A stretch of DNA of 64,000 bases. Source: Ilex aquifolium. Its lineage: Eukaryota > Streptophyta > Magnoliopsida > Aquifoliales > Aquifoliaceae. Under the pieces are notes generated by a model. It was given only the letters and a program-made list of their open reading frames with translations, ran no database searches and was not told the DNA's origin. The position numbers were made by a program, and so were the translations under genes. The stretch's first letter is position 1; each line of letters starts with the position of its first letter. Below are positions 23,185-34,844 of the stretch, piece after piece. The stretch spans positions 8,690,551 to 8,754,550 of the forward strand of contig OX637391.1 in the NCBI GenBank assembly GCA_951799425.1, given 5' to 3'.

Positions 23185-25891
23185 ATGGCGGGAAAACAAG
23201 TTACCGTTTTGCTATATTGGGGTGGACGAATGAAATATGGATCGGAGGGTTTATCATACAGTTGTCCTCCCAAAGGTGGAATTGTTATCAATAGTGGTAC
23301 ACAACTGCCGGAGTTGTTGAGTAAAATTTACACTGTAATGGGGTTGGACAAGGCACATAACAAGTTGAAGTTGACTTGTAGATATCCTTTTACACTTGGA
23401 ACTGGACCAAACATGAATACATATGTCGGTCTGGAAATTGTGAACAATGAAGTAATGACTTTTGTGGTTAATGTGGTACCTGACAACCCCAGCATTGCTA
23501 GTGTTGCTTTGTACGTGAAGACGGAGGACATCAATGCTGGCATAGGCAGTAGTTAGACCGGAGGGTGCATAACAACCACTGCCATGTCTTACACTGAGTT
23601 GCTTAGGCGAGAGATGGGTACCTTGACATTTCCAACTTCCAGGGTGATGGGTGAATGTTCAACTCCCGTGGGGATGCAGGTAATGGATGAGTATGGGTAG
23701 TACTTTGACACCCAACAAAGAACTGGCTCCGGAACATACGGTGGGTACTCAACCAACAATTCACTAAGTCAGAATTTTCAAATGAGTGAGGCGGGAATTG
23801 AGTTGGGTGAACAAGATGATGTCCATCAACCAATAATGCAACAAAGTCCAATCCGAGAATATAAAGAAATGTGTGACAATGATCATACATATGTCTCCAA
23901 TGATGACGAAGAAGAAGAAGAATTTGAGGAAACAATGATTGCTGAGCCGGATGACGAAGATAGGAATGGTGAAGACAATGAGGCTGCCCAGGAGGTTCGG
24001 ATGCATAAGCCTTACTCCACCTCATTCACAAGCACTGAATTTGGTCAGTATTGTGAATCAGATAGCTTAGTATCGTTATCTGAAATGAATTTGTGGGATC
24101 CGGTGAAGATGGAGTTGGCGAAAGACATGGTTTTTCAAGATAAAGTTTCATTGATTAGGGCTGTTAAATGGTATTCCATCAAGCTGAATCAGGATTATGT
24201 CGTGGTCGAGACGAACACAATGATGTGGGTTGTACAGTGCATCATGTACATGCAGCCTAGCTGCACATGGAGACTACGTGCTTGTTTTTGGAAAAAACTG
24301 AAAATATTTCAGATCACGAAATATGATGGACCCCATACCTGCTTTTACCCTAGAATGAGTCGTGACCATTGGCAGTTAGACTCTGACTTCATATGTCATA
24401 ATATACTGGGACTTGTGGGTGATACACCACAAACAAAAATGTCGACAATTCAGAAGAATATAAAGGAGAAGTTTAAATATGATATTTCATACAAGAAAGC
24501 ATGGATTGCGAGGAACAAGGCAATTGCTAAGATTTTCGGTGATTGGGACTCGTCATATGACATGTTGCCAAAGTTTTTGGGTGCCATCAAGAAATATAAA
24601 CCTGAGTCGATTGTGCAGTGGCAGTACAACTATGAATCTCCTGAATATAATATTTTTTTACGAGTATTTTGGGAATTCAAGGCCAGCATTAAAGGGTTTA
24701 AATATTATTGACCTATTGTCAGTATCGATGGGACATTTCTGCGTGGGAAGTACAAGGGAAAGTTGTTAGTGGCGACAAGTTTTGATTCTAATAAGCAGTT
24801 GTTTCCCATTGCGTTTGCTATTGTGGAAGAGGAGAATCAGTCAAGTTGGACTTTTTTCCTACGTTACCTTTAGCGGATAGTTCTTAGACATCGAGAAAGG
24901 ATATGTTTAATTTCTGATAGGCACGCGTGGATCCTTTCTGCTGTGAACATGGAAGATTCTGGGTGGCATCCACCACATGCTTATCATCGCTTTTGTCTTC
25001 GGCATGTTCGTAGTAATTTTAATACGCAGTATAAAGATAGGCATTTGTACGATCTTATATGGAGGGCTGGCAAGACAAGACATATTCACAAGTTTGATGA
25101 GTTGATGACTCAGATACGCAACGTCAAAGAGAAAGTGTATAAATACTTGACTGATATACCATTGGAGAAGTGAACGTTAGCCTATGATGTTGGACGACAA
25201 TATGGCATCATGACAACCAACATTTTCAGAGGTTTTTAATAGTGTTCTCCAAGGTGCTAGGTATTTGCTCATAACTGCTTGTGTGCAGTCGATATTTTAT
25301 CGGGTCACTAAGTATCATTTTGAACATCGAGACAAAGTGGCAAAATGGAAAGAAAATGGGATGGAGTTTCCTAAGACTGTTGTGGAACGATTACAACATT
25401 CACAGCAAATGATTCTTGTCCACGACGTGATGTCATTTCATAGGGAGCATGGTCATGCTGAAGTGACAACCGGCGGTGGTCATAAGCAAGTTGTGTGTCT
25501 TGAAGATCGTTCGTGCACATGCAAAAAATGGGCAATTTACAGAATTCATTGCTCTCATGTATTGGCTGTATGCTCTTATTATCAGTTGTATTTTCAGTCA
25601 TACATAGATACCATATACAATATCGACACTTTGGAGAAAATTTGGGCGCCTGAAATGTTTCCTCTAGAGGATAAACATTACTGGGATGATCCTCCACGTC
25701 CCAAATTAGTCCCTAATCGTAACCAACGTCGAGACTTGGTTGGTCAGCCACGGATGATGCGCATACGAAATGAGATGGACTTATCGCCAGAGGGTCGTAA
25801 TCAGATACATTGTGGGCTATGCGGTGAACTTGGTCACAATCGTCGAAAATGTTCATCCATAAATGCACGGGCTCCAGCATCCCTTCAGTAG
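23185..25891 (+). pseudogene. mudrA-type (MuDR) transposase of the large MULE
   Basis: DDE transposase that would cut and join the element ends. Nearly all of it lies in one frame. The N-terminal start MAGKQVTVLLYWGG opens a PB1-like domain, then an acidic linker and the MuDR DNA-binding region (SLIRAVKWYSIKLNQDYVVV). The catalytic domain has D in SIDGTFLRGKY (24727), D in LISDRHAW (24916) and E in the SEVFNSVLQGAR motif (about 25229). A SWIM zinc finger (CTCKKW...HCSHVLAVC) and a CCHC knuckle (CGLCGELGHNRRKC) end the protein. It is broken by five in-frame stops (23554, 23698, 24709, 24871, 25171) and one frameshift near 25226. All five stops are explicable by C-to-T or G-to-A transitions. 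It sits just upstream of the PMD gene, same strand. Confidence 0.93.
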
Positions 25892-26147
25892 ATTGTATTT
25901 TGTTATTTTGTGAGCTTGATAAGTTGTCGTATGTTATAATAAATTGTGTATTAGACCTTACGATGTGCTTATATTGTAATATTTTGTTGGTACACTGGCT
26001 TGTATTTACATGTTTGTTGAAATGATATCATTATGATATGTTTGATGTTGGATGTTGGAAATGTTACCTTTATCAATTAATGATGGTGGATGTTTTCATC
26101 TTATTTTCAATTGTATTTTGTTTTTACAGATTCATTTAGTTCTTCGT

Positions 26148-29130
26148 CATGGACACCGATGGATGGCGGTTAGTACATCCTGGTCCACAGGACCACTCTG
26201 TTCTTGTGCTACAGTCTGACCATCGATCAGAGTACATCTAGCAGGGCATAGATCCGCCTCCTTTGCACTACAGGCGTAGTGACCGCACCGCACGATAGTT
26301 ACATGTCACTGATGAGCGAGTGCTTCGTCATTTGGTTACAGTCGGATTTTACGGGGCGCACAAATTGCGTCCAAGCGGTTGAATAATGCTCTCATCACAG
26401 CGCTAGTTGAGAGATGGCGTGTCGAGACGCACATCTTTCATGTTCCAGTGGGTAAGGCCACTATCACCCTTCAGGACGTCGCTGTTCATATAGGCCTACC
26501 GATCAATGGTATGGCAATGTTTGGGAGAGCTAGTTGTCCTGCTGACATGACTCGGCCAGCATTATGCCAGCAGTTGCTTGGTTTTACACCTGCCGAGGGG
26601 GCTATAGAGGGGTCTTTCCTCAGGCTTTCTGCATTGCGGGGGCATTTGGATGGAGGTATCCCGGTAGATGCTGATGATGCTTTCATTACATTTTATGCCA
26701 GAGCCTACATCATGCTACTGATCATTTCATATCTGTTCATAGACAAGTCTTCTAGCAATGTCAAGTTGATGTACCTTCCTTTACTTGCCGATCTTACCAC
26801 TGTCGGTTAGTACAGCTGGGTAGCGCAGCATTGGCATGGCTATACCGCGAGATGTGCATCGCCACTAGACGCGATGCTAAGGACATCGGCAGATTGCTTG
26901 TTCTATTACAGTTACATGGAGACTTATTTTTTATGTTCGTACATTTCTTTTATTTTTAATAAGTTTTAATGTAATGTCAAACATACATGTTACATTACAA
27001 TTGTTTTGTGTTTTTATATAGTTGTGGGTATGAGAACGTTTATCACATATAAGTCTACAGAGATTACTCCCACGTGGCCCATTACCTCATGTCGTGGAGG
27101 ATGGAGAAGATGTACATCTAGAGACTGGCCCACTAGATGGTGTAGCACCTGCACCAGATGTTGTGCCACATGATGTCCTGCCAGCAGGGCCTCGTGGGTG
27201 TAGGTAAGACAATATTTGTGTCTTACGTTTCAATATTTATTAGTGTTATACAATACATCATCAACTAATGTTATCTGTAACTCTTTTTTTTTTTTTTTGG
27301 TGCTATGCAGTTGGGATGTTGCATTTTCTAAGCAACACATGCCTACCCATGTACTCAAACATTACAGAGATCAGCATGATCACATACGCGACGAGGAGGT
27401 ATACAAACAATCGCTGGTCATATTATTGTTTGTTAACTGATAGATTTACTTGTGAATGTTGTTGTTGGTTTGTTGTTTGATGCACAACAAATGATTGGTG
27501 GATGTTGTTGTTGGTTTGTTGTTTGATGCACAACAAATGATTGGTGGATGTTGTTGATGGGTTTTTGGGTGTGTTGTATGATTGGTAGTTGTTTGTATGA
27601 TGGTTGGATGGTAGTGGCATTTATTTGAGTTGTTGTTGGTGTATGTATGCAATATAAAATACAACAGGTGTTTTTGAAAAAAATTTGGGGTCATACATAT
27701 AGGGGAAGCTCTGCTGAAATTTTTAATTTTTCAGTACATACATCTAACAAAAATCATCATTCTTATACTTGCAAATGATATGACAACCTTTCACTGCTGA
27801 TGTGTTGGCGAGCCTACCTGATTATTGCTTGCGTGGTCGGGAATTATGGACTACACGGGCCCAGCTCATATGTTTTGATATGGTGGATTAACATTTTCCC
27901 GACTGTGTTCTGCGATAATTTGGATGCAGACAACCAATACCAGCGCATTGTGATACCATTCGGGAGCTGCATGCCACAAATAGGCGTGGCAGACAGGGGT
28001 ATGACTGGACGATCGCACATCAGCGGTACATCAGCATGTGGGATCAGCGGGAGGATTCTTTTATTCACGGCGAGCCTACGCACAACATGATGGATGCCAC
28101 TGATCCATACATGGAGTGATATCGACGCATTACTCGTGTACTTATCAGACCACTGATACCGCGCCCTGACGTCGATTTTCAGCCCGTCGATAGTATCATT
28201 GAGCTGTTGGTATGTGTTTTTAACTTGGTAGATAAATTAAATGTGGTACATGAATTACATAATCTTGTTTTAAATCATTATTTTATGGTGCTGCAGGAAC
28301 ATATATTGACACAGGTATATCACACAGCTCGTGATACTATTAGTGGCAAGCCTAATTTGCGGACATTTTTGGCAGCCATCAGCCAGATGGGGGATCTAAG
28401 CTACACGTGTTTGTCAGCTCTTTTTGAGCACCGAAGACTTGTGCAACCTCCGGCAGACATTCAGCAGCCATTTGTTGTAGCACCAGTGCATGCACGACAA
28501 CGTGGTGTACGCATTCCACGACGGCCAGCTGCACGTGCACATGGACAGACATCCCCACCGGTCGTGGATACTGCTGCGACATCATCAGAGGCAGGCCCAT
28601 CGGCTGCATATGTTCCCCAGACTGCTGTAGATTGTCCATCTACCCCATATATCCCACCTACTAATTACTACATTCCTACATCGATCATTCACCATGCCGC
28701 TACATCACCACTTGATCATGCTACAGTTATATCATGTGGGCCACCACTGATCTCACCACGTGTTGATGCATCGGCGACTCCATTCACACCTTCACCTGAG
28801 CGAGTTGGTACAATAGATATGTCACCTACACTAGACCAGACAGAGATATCACTTCTAGAGGCAGTGGCATGTATTCCACATATTATTCCACCAATGTCCA
28901 CATGACCTACTTCTCCTATTCTATACGAGGACTATTCCGATGATGCTGAGGTTCTAGCTGAAGGAGTTACACAAGAGCCATCACTGTCACACAAAAGTCG
29001 AGGCAGATGTGGGCATGTAGTCGATCATCCTAGCCACCATACACATGATCCAGTAGATGGTGGAGTCACTTAAGATATACCGGCTCCACCTGATGGACAG
29101 CGGTCCAAGCGACATAGGAGACCACCACCT
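26148..29130 (+). pseudogene. Plant mobile domain (PMD / aminotransferase-like) protein gene
   Basis: Multi-exon, same strand as mudrA. The start MDTDGWRLVHPGPQDHS leads into the PMD core: LITALVERWRVETHIFHVPVGKATITLQDVAVHIGLPING (about 26388-26510). Further exons fit the family. One is WDVAFSKQHMPTHVLKHYRDQ after a T-tract and cag acceptor (about 27312). Another is LPDYCLRGRELWTTRAQLICFDMV (about 27810 to a donor at 28210). The last starts at 28297 and has a Ser/Thr/Pro-rich tail and a C-terminal RRPPPCGTYS. PMD proteins such as MAIN and MAIL1 act in silencing and genome stability in Arabidopsis, and PMD genes also occur within transposons. Several stops and at least one frameshift make this copy non-functional. 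It is inside the MULE, so it is the transposon-borne form. Confidence 0.85.
27455..27550 (+). repeat. 47-bp tandem duplication in a PMD intron
   Basis: The unit atgttgttgttggtttgttg...caaatgattggtgg occurs twice with near identity, between the exon ending near 27405 and the exon starting near 27800. Confidence 0.85.
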
Positions 29131-29445
29131 TGTGGGACGTACTCCATTTTTTTCGTATTTTTTGTACAAAATTTTTGTCTATTATTGTTGTATATAAAAA
29201 CTCTTTGGGTTCATAGTTTCATATAATGTTATTTCATTACTGCCTTTAAGATTAGTTATCCAATACTCTAACCAACATTTCTTGAATAACATAACATAAA
29301 TTATAGATATTTAGATGGACAATACTAACTGAAGTAGTACACCATATTTCATAGAAACAAAATACAGGAACATATTACATAAATATACTGTAAACACAAG
29401 TACGATGACCGAAGTGTAAATGTTACAACACAGGAGTTGTATAAC
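29131..29445. other. Spacer between PMD gene and small minus-strand ORF
   Basis: AT-rich; likely the 3' UTR of the PMD gene and the 3' end of the opposing ORF. No feature recognised. Confidence 0.4.
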
Positions 29446-29451
29446 ACTTCT

Positions 29452-29946
29452 TCATGGGTCTTCATCTTCGTCAGACAGGTAATGATCAGAAATACATCCA
29501 TCTTCACCACTCAATTGGAAGCTTAAAATTGCTTCTTGCATCCTCCCTTTTGCAGTACGGTCGCTTGCAATACAGTGCAGGTTGTACCGATTAAAACGAA
29601 TTGTCATTCGATTGTTCTCAACTCGAATGCGAAACAATGCTTTCTCTAATTCTTGAGGAGTGGTAATAGGCATCGCAATGACAACTTGTCGAGGTCTTCT
29701 TATGTTGCAAGAACGTAAATGTAAGCTTAGATTTTCTCTTTCCGTCAAGTGATATTGTCATTCCGCCATCATTTTATTTCTAGCTGTTAGTGAATAGCGT
29801 AAGTGAGGATTCGTTGGGTAAAAGAACTCATCCTTTAAAGCCCAATGATAACCCAGAGCTTCAAACAGGGTTCTCGGACTAAAATTCATGGTTAAAGATG
29901 AATTATGTACATTGAACATTGTACATGGGTTCAAACTTATAGACAA
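29452..29946 (-). pseudogene. Small protein of unknown family, minus-strand member of an inverted pair
   Basis: A 164-codon frame starting MSISLNPCTMFNVHNSSL with a single in-frame TGA near 29758 after ARNKMMAE. I do not recognise the family. The C-terminal half (LSLHLRSCNIRRP, IRVENNRMTIRFNRYNLHCIASD, HYLSDEDEDP) matches the plus-strand ORF at 30631-31074 in order: ENNRM, IASD and an acidic YLSDE end are shared, as is the strand before a central MP. The two genes therefore look like divergent paralogues, transcribed away from a shared repeat-rich spacer. No zinc ligands, membrane segment or nuclear signal is obvious. A role as a MULE accessory protein is inferred only from position. Confidence 0.5.
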
Positions 29947-29989
29947 ATTATTTATGTGAGTATGCCAGTCTACAACCTAAATGAATGAC

Positions 29990-30560
29990 ATTACAACATT
30001 GTGTAGTCACACTCACTGACTGCACAATAATATTTAGTCACACTTACTAACATTGAACCAGTGTGTAGTAACACAGACTGACATTAAACCAGTGTTTAGT
30101 CACACTGACTCACATTGAACCAGTGTTTTGTCACACTAACTGACATTGAACTAGTGTTTAGTCACACTGACCCAGTGTGTAGTGACAATGACTGATAATG
30201 ATATAATTTTCAGTCATTGTAATTGTTTCTTGTTCAGCAACACATGTTAATGAAGACCCTGTACTGCACTTCAATGCATAAGTGTTTAGTCACAATCAAC
30301 ACCCTGTGACTATACAGTAGTTAACAACCAAAAACCCTAATACTGTTAAACATATCACAGACGTGAATCACTAGGAATCAGGATGAATCAGGTTTTTTTT
30401 TCCTTCAATGTAGTACACGTCTCAGTGTGCAGTCACAGTCACTGCATACTAGTGTCTGGTAAAGCTGGCAGGTAATAGTGTATAGTCACACTTACTGCAC
30501 ACTTTTTTTAAATGTTTAACCATCAACCCAAATATAGAGGTGACTACACACTACTGTAAT
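29990..30560. repeat. TAGTCACA-type repeat cluster between divergent ORFs
   Basis: About ten copies of a (gtgt)ttagtcacactgac word. Five or six lie in tandem at a spacing near 30 bp at 30000-30200, the rest more scattered and in both orientations (for example 30284, 30305, 30430, 30483, 30541). The cluster fills the shared upstream region of the two divergent small ORFs. Confidence 0.8.
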
Positions 30561-30630
30561 GCTGACAAATGCAATAACCACTATAAAAACATAATATTGG
30601 TGGTTGTGCATATCACATGTATTGCACATT

Positions 30631-31074
30631 ATGTCTACTTCAAGAGCACGAGCAGGTGATAACAGCCGTAGTCATGAACCAGTATGTTTATTACAAGAGC
30701 GAGATGATGATTACAAGAGTGAGAGATTTTCTGAACCAAATGAGTATTATGCTGGACTCTGTCGAGAGTGGACTTTTCGTGCTAATGAATCACAGTCATT
30801 ATGCATAGATCTGAGAGAACTTAGTATACCGGTGTCACATAGACTTTCAATTACTATGCCGCGAAGGAATAGAGTGAACTATGAAGTAGCAGTTAAACGT
30901 GTACGAAAGGAGAATAATAGAATGGTGTTGCCTAAGTACTGATATTATATGCTCCAAATAGCATCTGACATGGTAGCAACTACATTTAGCAGAGAATTGA
31001 CAGCTACTGAGCGATCTAATGTATTGTCTATTGAACAATACCTATCAGATGAGTATATGTCTGATGAAAATTAA
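30631..31074 (+). pseudogene. Small protein of unknown family, plus-strand member of the inverted pair
   Basis: Frame from MSTSRARAGDNSRSHEP to DEYMSDEN (stop at 31072), with one in-frame TGA at 30940. The second half is similar to the minus-strand ORF at 29452-29946: LSITMPRRN / VIAMPITTP, VRKENNRMVL / IRVENNRMTI, QIASDMVAT / CIASDRTAK, and an acidic YLSDE end. The N-terminal part is Arg/Ser/Glu-rich. I picked the second Met because similarity and charge pattern begin after it; an upstream in-frame Met lies at 30604. Function unknown. Confidence 0.5.
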
Positions 31075-31450
31075 CAAATATAATTAGTGTCCACCTTATT
31101 AAGCATATAACGTTTATGTCTATGTCCTATTTAATTTAATCAATATTGTGGTTTTATTAGTTTATTCAATGTGTTTTCATTTCTCAACTTTTTCATTGTC
31201 ACATCCTGTCATTGTCAAATCAGTTCTGAACTTTACAGTGTGATGTCCTATTTACTTTAATCAATCTCTTGGCTTTATCAGTCTATTCAGTGTGTTGTCA
31301 TATCCCAACTTTTTCATTGTCATTTTGCATCACTGTAAAATCAGTTCCAAACTTTGCAGTGTGATGTCCTTTCACTGCAATTTTAAATTGGCAAACTGAG
31401 CATATATATACTACCATTCACATTTGTGTAAATGACCACCACAAAACAAA

Positions 31451-31747
31451 ATGTATAGGAGCACATCACATGAAGGTTCTTCTTTACGCAAAGACCAAAA
31501 TAGTTCATCTTTGGTTAACAAACGTGAACGCTCAACAGATAGATCAACATTGCTAAACAAAGTTCTTTCTATTGAATCATATACTGATTCCAGTGGTGTA
31601 ACGTGGTATGGACGAAAGCGTGCATTCCGCAATGAGCCCATCGACCCTTATCACTCATTCGGTCAAGCTGGACATGTAATTGTTGGGCCTGCAACTGATT
31701 ATCCACCTCCAGGTGCTCATATCGAACCCACACTAAGATGGCGATAG
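31451..31747 (+). CDS. Hypothetical ORF, 98 residues
   Basis: Open frame MYRSTSHEGSSLRKDQNSS to PTLRWR, hydrophilic, with a central SGVTWYGRKRAFRNEPIDPYHSF. No family recognised. Further open stretches in other frames to about 32110, including an acidic LYDFSDLDDDASDTFIPSY near 32010-32060, suggest a longer decayed gene with frameshifts. It lies inside the MULE downstream of the inverted ORF pair. Confidence 0.3.
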   Translation: MYRSTSHEGSSLRKDQNSSSLVNKRERSTDRSTLLNKVLSIESYTDSSGVTWYGRKRAFRNEPIDPYHSFGQAGHVIVGPATDYPPPGAHIEPTLRWR

Positions 31748-31749
31748 TT

Positions 31750-32514
31750 ATATAACAAACGTTGTGACCTTGAAGTATTTTGTCTTTGACATGGACTTGC
31801 GGTACCAAAGACACGTTCGGTTGATATTTACAATTCACAGAATTCAAACAATCATGACAAGGTCATATCAAGGCCTGAACGTGAAAATGATGAAATGCAG
31901 GTCGTCTTGATTGTTTCCATGCACTCGATTATGCAAAAATAGAGCATTTTGATCCTGAAAATGCCGAAATTGAAATTTAGAGGATCCGTTACTTGTTTCT
32001 GATCTTGAACTTTATGATTTCTCTGATTTGGACGATGATGCGTCTGACACTTTTATCCCATCATATTTATGTGTACTCGATAATCATTTATGTTGTTTTG
32101 AATATCAACCACGTTATTGATATCCCTTTTTAACCCATCAGATTCACTGCACAGTGTTATGAAATAAAGGCTCAATTTTTTTGTTATGAATAACTTATAT
32201 TTTTACACCGCTTAATAAACATTATAGTCGACATCATCGACATTAAAAATAAAATTTTATTTTTATTTTATGTATGCATTTAAAATTGTATGATAAACTT
32301 TAAATTAATTATATGTATACATTTAATATTTTTAAAGTTTGATATGCTCAAAATTTATGTATTTTTAAATGATCATAATTTATTTATTGTATATTATTAA
32401 ATTTATAAATAAATAAAATTAAACATTTACTCATAAATAAGAGAGGGAGCAAAACGCCAATAGGATTAACGAAAATAAAAATTAAACATTTTACTAAGAG
32501 GGGGAGAAAAAACA
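31750..32514. other. MULE 3' internal region, AT-rich
   Basis: Possible remnant of the preceding ORF up to about 32120, then AT-rich DNA. No gene supported. Confidence 0.4.
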
Positions 32515-32845
32515 GTTGCTCTAAAAATGTCAGTCCAACTCACGTTTTTAGTGTTGTAAGTGGGCCACACTGTTGCATAAAAAACGTCAGTTGGTTTGAC
32601 ATTTTTAGAACGCACTAAAAACGTCAGTCCAACTGACGTTTTTAGCGTTGTAAGTGGGCCACACTGTTGCACAAAAAACATCAGTTGGTCTGACTTTTTT
32701 GTAAAAACGTCAATCCAATTGGCATCTTTTTATCTAAAAATGTCAGTTGGACTGACGTTTTTAATATAGCCTGGGTTTGGGAAATACTTTCAAACCAACT
32801 CTCTTTTGGGTATTTTTTTTGAAAACCCCTTGGGTTGGGGTAAAA
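32515..32845 (-). repeat. MULE right terminal inverted repeat
   Basis: Contains repeated aaaacgtcagtccaactgac and its inverse, two copies of gttgtaagtgggccacactg, then gcctgggtttgggaaatac (to 32788) that pairs with 11579-11597. The last 57 bp, ending gggttggggtaaaacc, have no left-arm partner. Confidence 0.72.
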
Positions 32846-33130
32846 CCTCCTAATCTTCCTATCAATTTTGGAGCATACTATTCTTGGTAGCATGAAAGAT
32901 TGCATTGCATACGTGGGCATTGTAAGTGTTGTGGACTTTACAAGGATGGCTCTCCCAGCATATGACAAACATCTTTGCTTTCCACCCTTGAAGTTTCCTT
33001 TCAAGTTTATCTCGAATAGGCTGGAATGCTTTTGTTCTGTGTCTTCCAATCCATAGTTGCAAACCCAGATAGGTAGCATCTTTTGATCATTTCCTGAGCC
33101 CTAGCGTGAAGCCACCCAACATATGACAAC
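32846..33130 (-). mobile_element. LINE fragment copy 2, first part
   Basis: Aligns with 10430-10713 of LINE copy 1 (taatcttcctatcaattttg, then the KLQGWKAKM region). Interrupted at 33130 by the copia element, whose 5-bp target duplication acaac is at 33126-33130. Confidence 0.88.
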
Positions 33131-33600
33131 TTTAAGACTTAAATGTGGCCCACATGATTTTTGGCACATGTGATATTTACTGATGACTAATTAATCGGTG
33201 AATTGGTTGGGTCAAGATAATGATAAGGTTCCCAATCCCAAACTAACTAGGTAACTGATGTTTTCTGATTGGTCAAAGAGAAGTAGTAGTTTCTGATATC
33301 CTACTTTGATGGGAAGTGGAGTTCATGTTGATCTAGAAAACCAGTCCTCTCTCTACCTATAAATGTGCACATGTCCATTGATTTGTGTATCTTACGTTAA
33401 AGGTTAGGAGAGAGAAACTGTGTTTTCAAGCTACACCAAAATACTGTTCTTCTTTTTCAAGAAACTAAAAGGTTTACATCAATGGCTTCAGGTATTTAAA
33501 TTATGATGTTTTAATTCCGCAATATGAGTATGTGAAAATCATGATTGTTCTAGATCTTGGAATTAGGATTTGATTATTATTTGATCAAATAAAGTTTACA
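33131..33600 (+). repeat. 5' LTR of the copia element
   Basis: 470 bp ending aataaagtttaca, with a TATA-like ctataaatgtgc near 33358 and the primer site two bases downstream. Confidence 0.94.
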
Positions 33601-34844
33601 TGTGGTATCAGATTCTGAGTAAAGAAATCTCGTGATTTTCCGTTAATTTTCATGTTATATCGCCTACTGTACCGAATTAATTGCGGGCTGAATTAATTGT
33701 TATTATATTGTCTCTGCCTGTTAAAAAAAATGAAACGTTCTTTCATTACGGGATGAAGCAATTCCTTCTGCCAATTTTTGTAAGAGATTCGTTCATTATG
33801 TTGGGCCGAATCTGCAAGTCTATTGATATGCAGTTACGTCACTCATAGTAGTAACGTGGAAGCATTGATTGTTTTTTATTTTTTGTCACTTGAATAAGAA
33901 AAGTTCTCTTATTTTGATCAAACCCCATGATGAAACCCATCACAGAAGGTGGAAATTCTCAGTTTGGTAGGAATTGTATGTTTTGACATTATCTGTCCTT
34001 ACTGTTTGATCATTAAATATTCGTCCAGAGAGTTACATATATATTTTGATATTGTATTTATGGACTCTTGCCAAACAGTAGCCATGCATGTTGATACATG
34101 TTATATCAAATTATGTTCATTTTATTATTGGCCACGAAAAGTGTTCTGATATATCATGATAGTTTAAATTATTTTCAGTCTAATAGCTTATGCAAAGTCA
34201 ATATCACGGTTTTGATACCTGAATTATGTTATAGTTTGGTAGTCACCAAAGTGACCCAACTAGAATGACTCATAGATATTAAATCATATAATTGATTTTA
34301 ACATCCATTATCTTGTGATATTAAAATAATTGTTTATGCAACGTCATTATTTTGATTTAATGCTTATATTATGATATAGTTTGGTAGCTGCCAAAGTGGC
34401 CTAACTAGAATGATTAATAAGTATTAAATCATATAATTGATATTTAATATCCATTACCGAGGTATTAAAATAATAACTTACAAATCGCAGTTTTTTAATC
34501 ATTTGGATATTAGGAATCGGCCCAAAGGTGCACCACTTTTCAAGTGATTAATTAACTGGAATAGGATAATTAGGCTATATTCATGATTGGTGGGTCCTGG
34601 ATACCCAAAGGTAACAGACCTACCTAATTATGGATGTATCATTAATTAGTCCTATTAGGTGAAGGGAATCACCTTAATGGTTAATATATTAGTATATTGT
34701 GATTACTACCCAAAGAAGAGTCACGATATGACTATTTATTGATTACAAGAGTATGTATTTTATTCTTACTCATGTTTGAATTGTTAGAAAACTCAAAACA
34801 CTAATGTAGTGAGCATTTAACTTATTGCAGCGTCTATTCCTGTT

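Larger units (their letters stand above)
11579..32845 (+). mobile_element. Large decayed MULE carrying mudrA, PMD gene and small ORFs
   Basis: Two ends match in inverse orientation. At left, gtatttcccaaacccaagc starts at 11579 and continues, after removal of the LTR element at 11693-20737, to about 20850. At right, 32515-32788 ends gcctgggtttgggaaatac. Both arms are rich in ACGTCAGT..ACTGACGT palindromes. Between them lie a mudrA-type transposase (23185-25891), a PMD gene (26148-29130), a divergent pair of related small ORFs and another ORF. The right arm has a further 57 bp ending gggttggggtaaaacc with no partner on the left, so the left end may be trimmed. No short target duplication is visible; instead the element sits between two copies of a 1.15 kb block. 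All genes inside are interrupted. Confidence 0.72.

Noticed and set aside
27420-27694. Asn/Thr-rich minus-strand frames
   Set aside because: Antisense of the 47-bp tandem repeat in a PMD intron.
29990-30560. CRISPR-like array
   Set aside because: Units are degenerate, spacers are not of uniform length, and the context is a plant transposon; a motif cluster is the better description.
32466-32681. Minus-strand 71-residue frame with repeated NVSWTDIF-like words
   Set aside because: It is the palindromic terminal repeat of the MULE translated.
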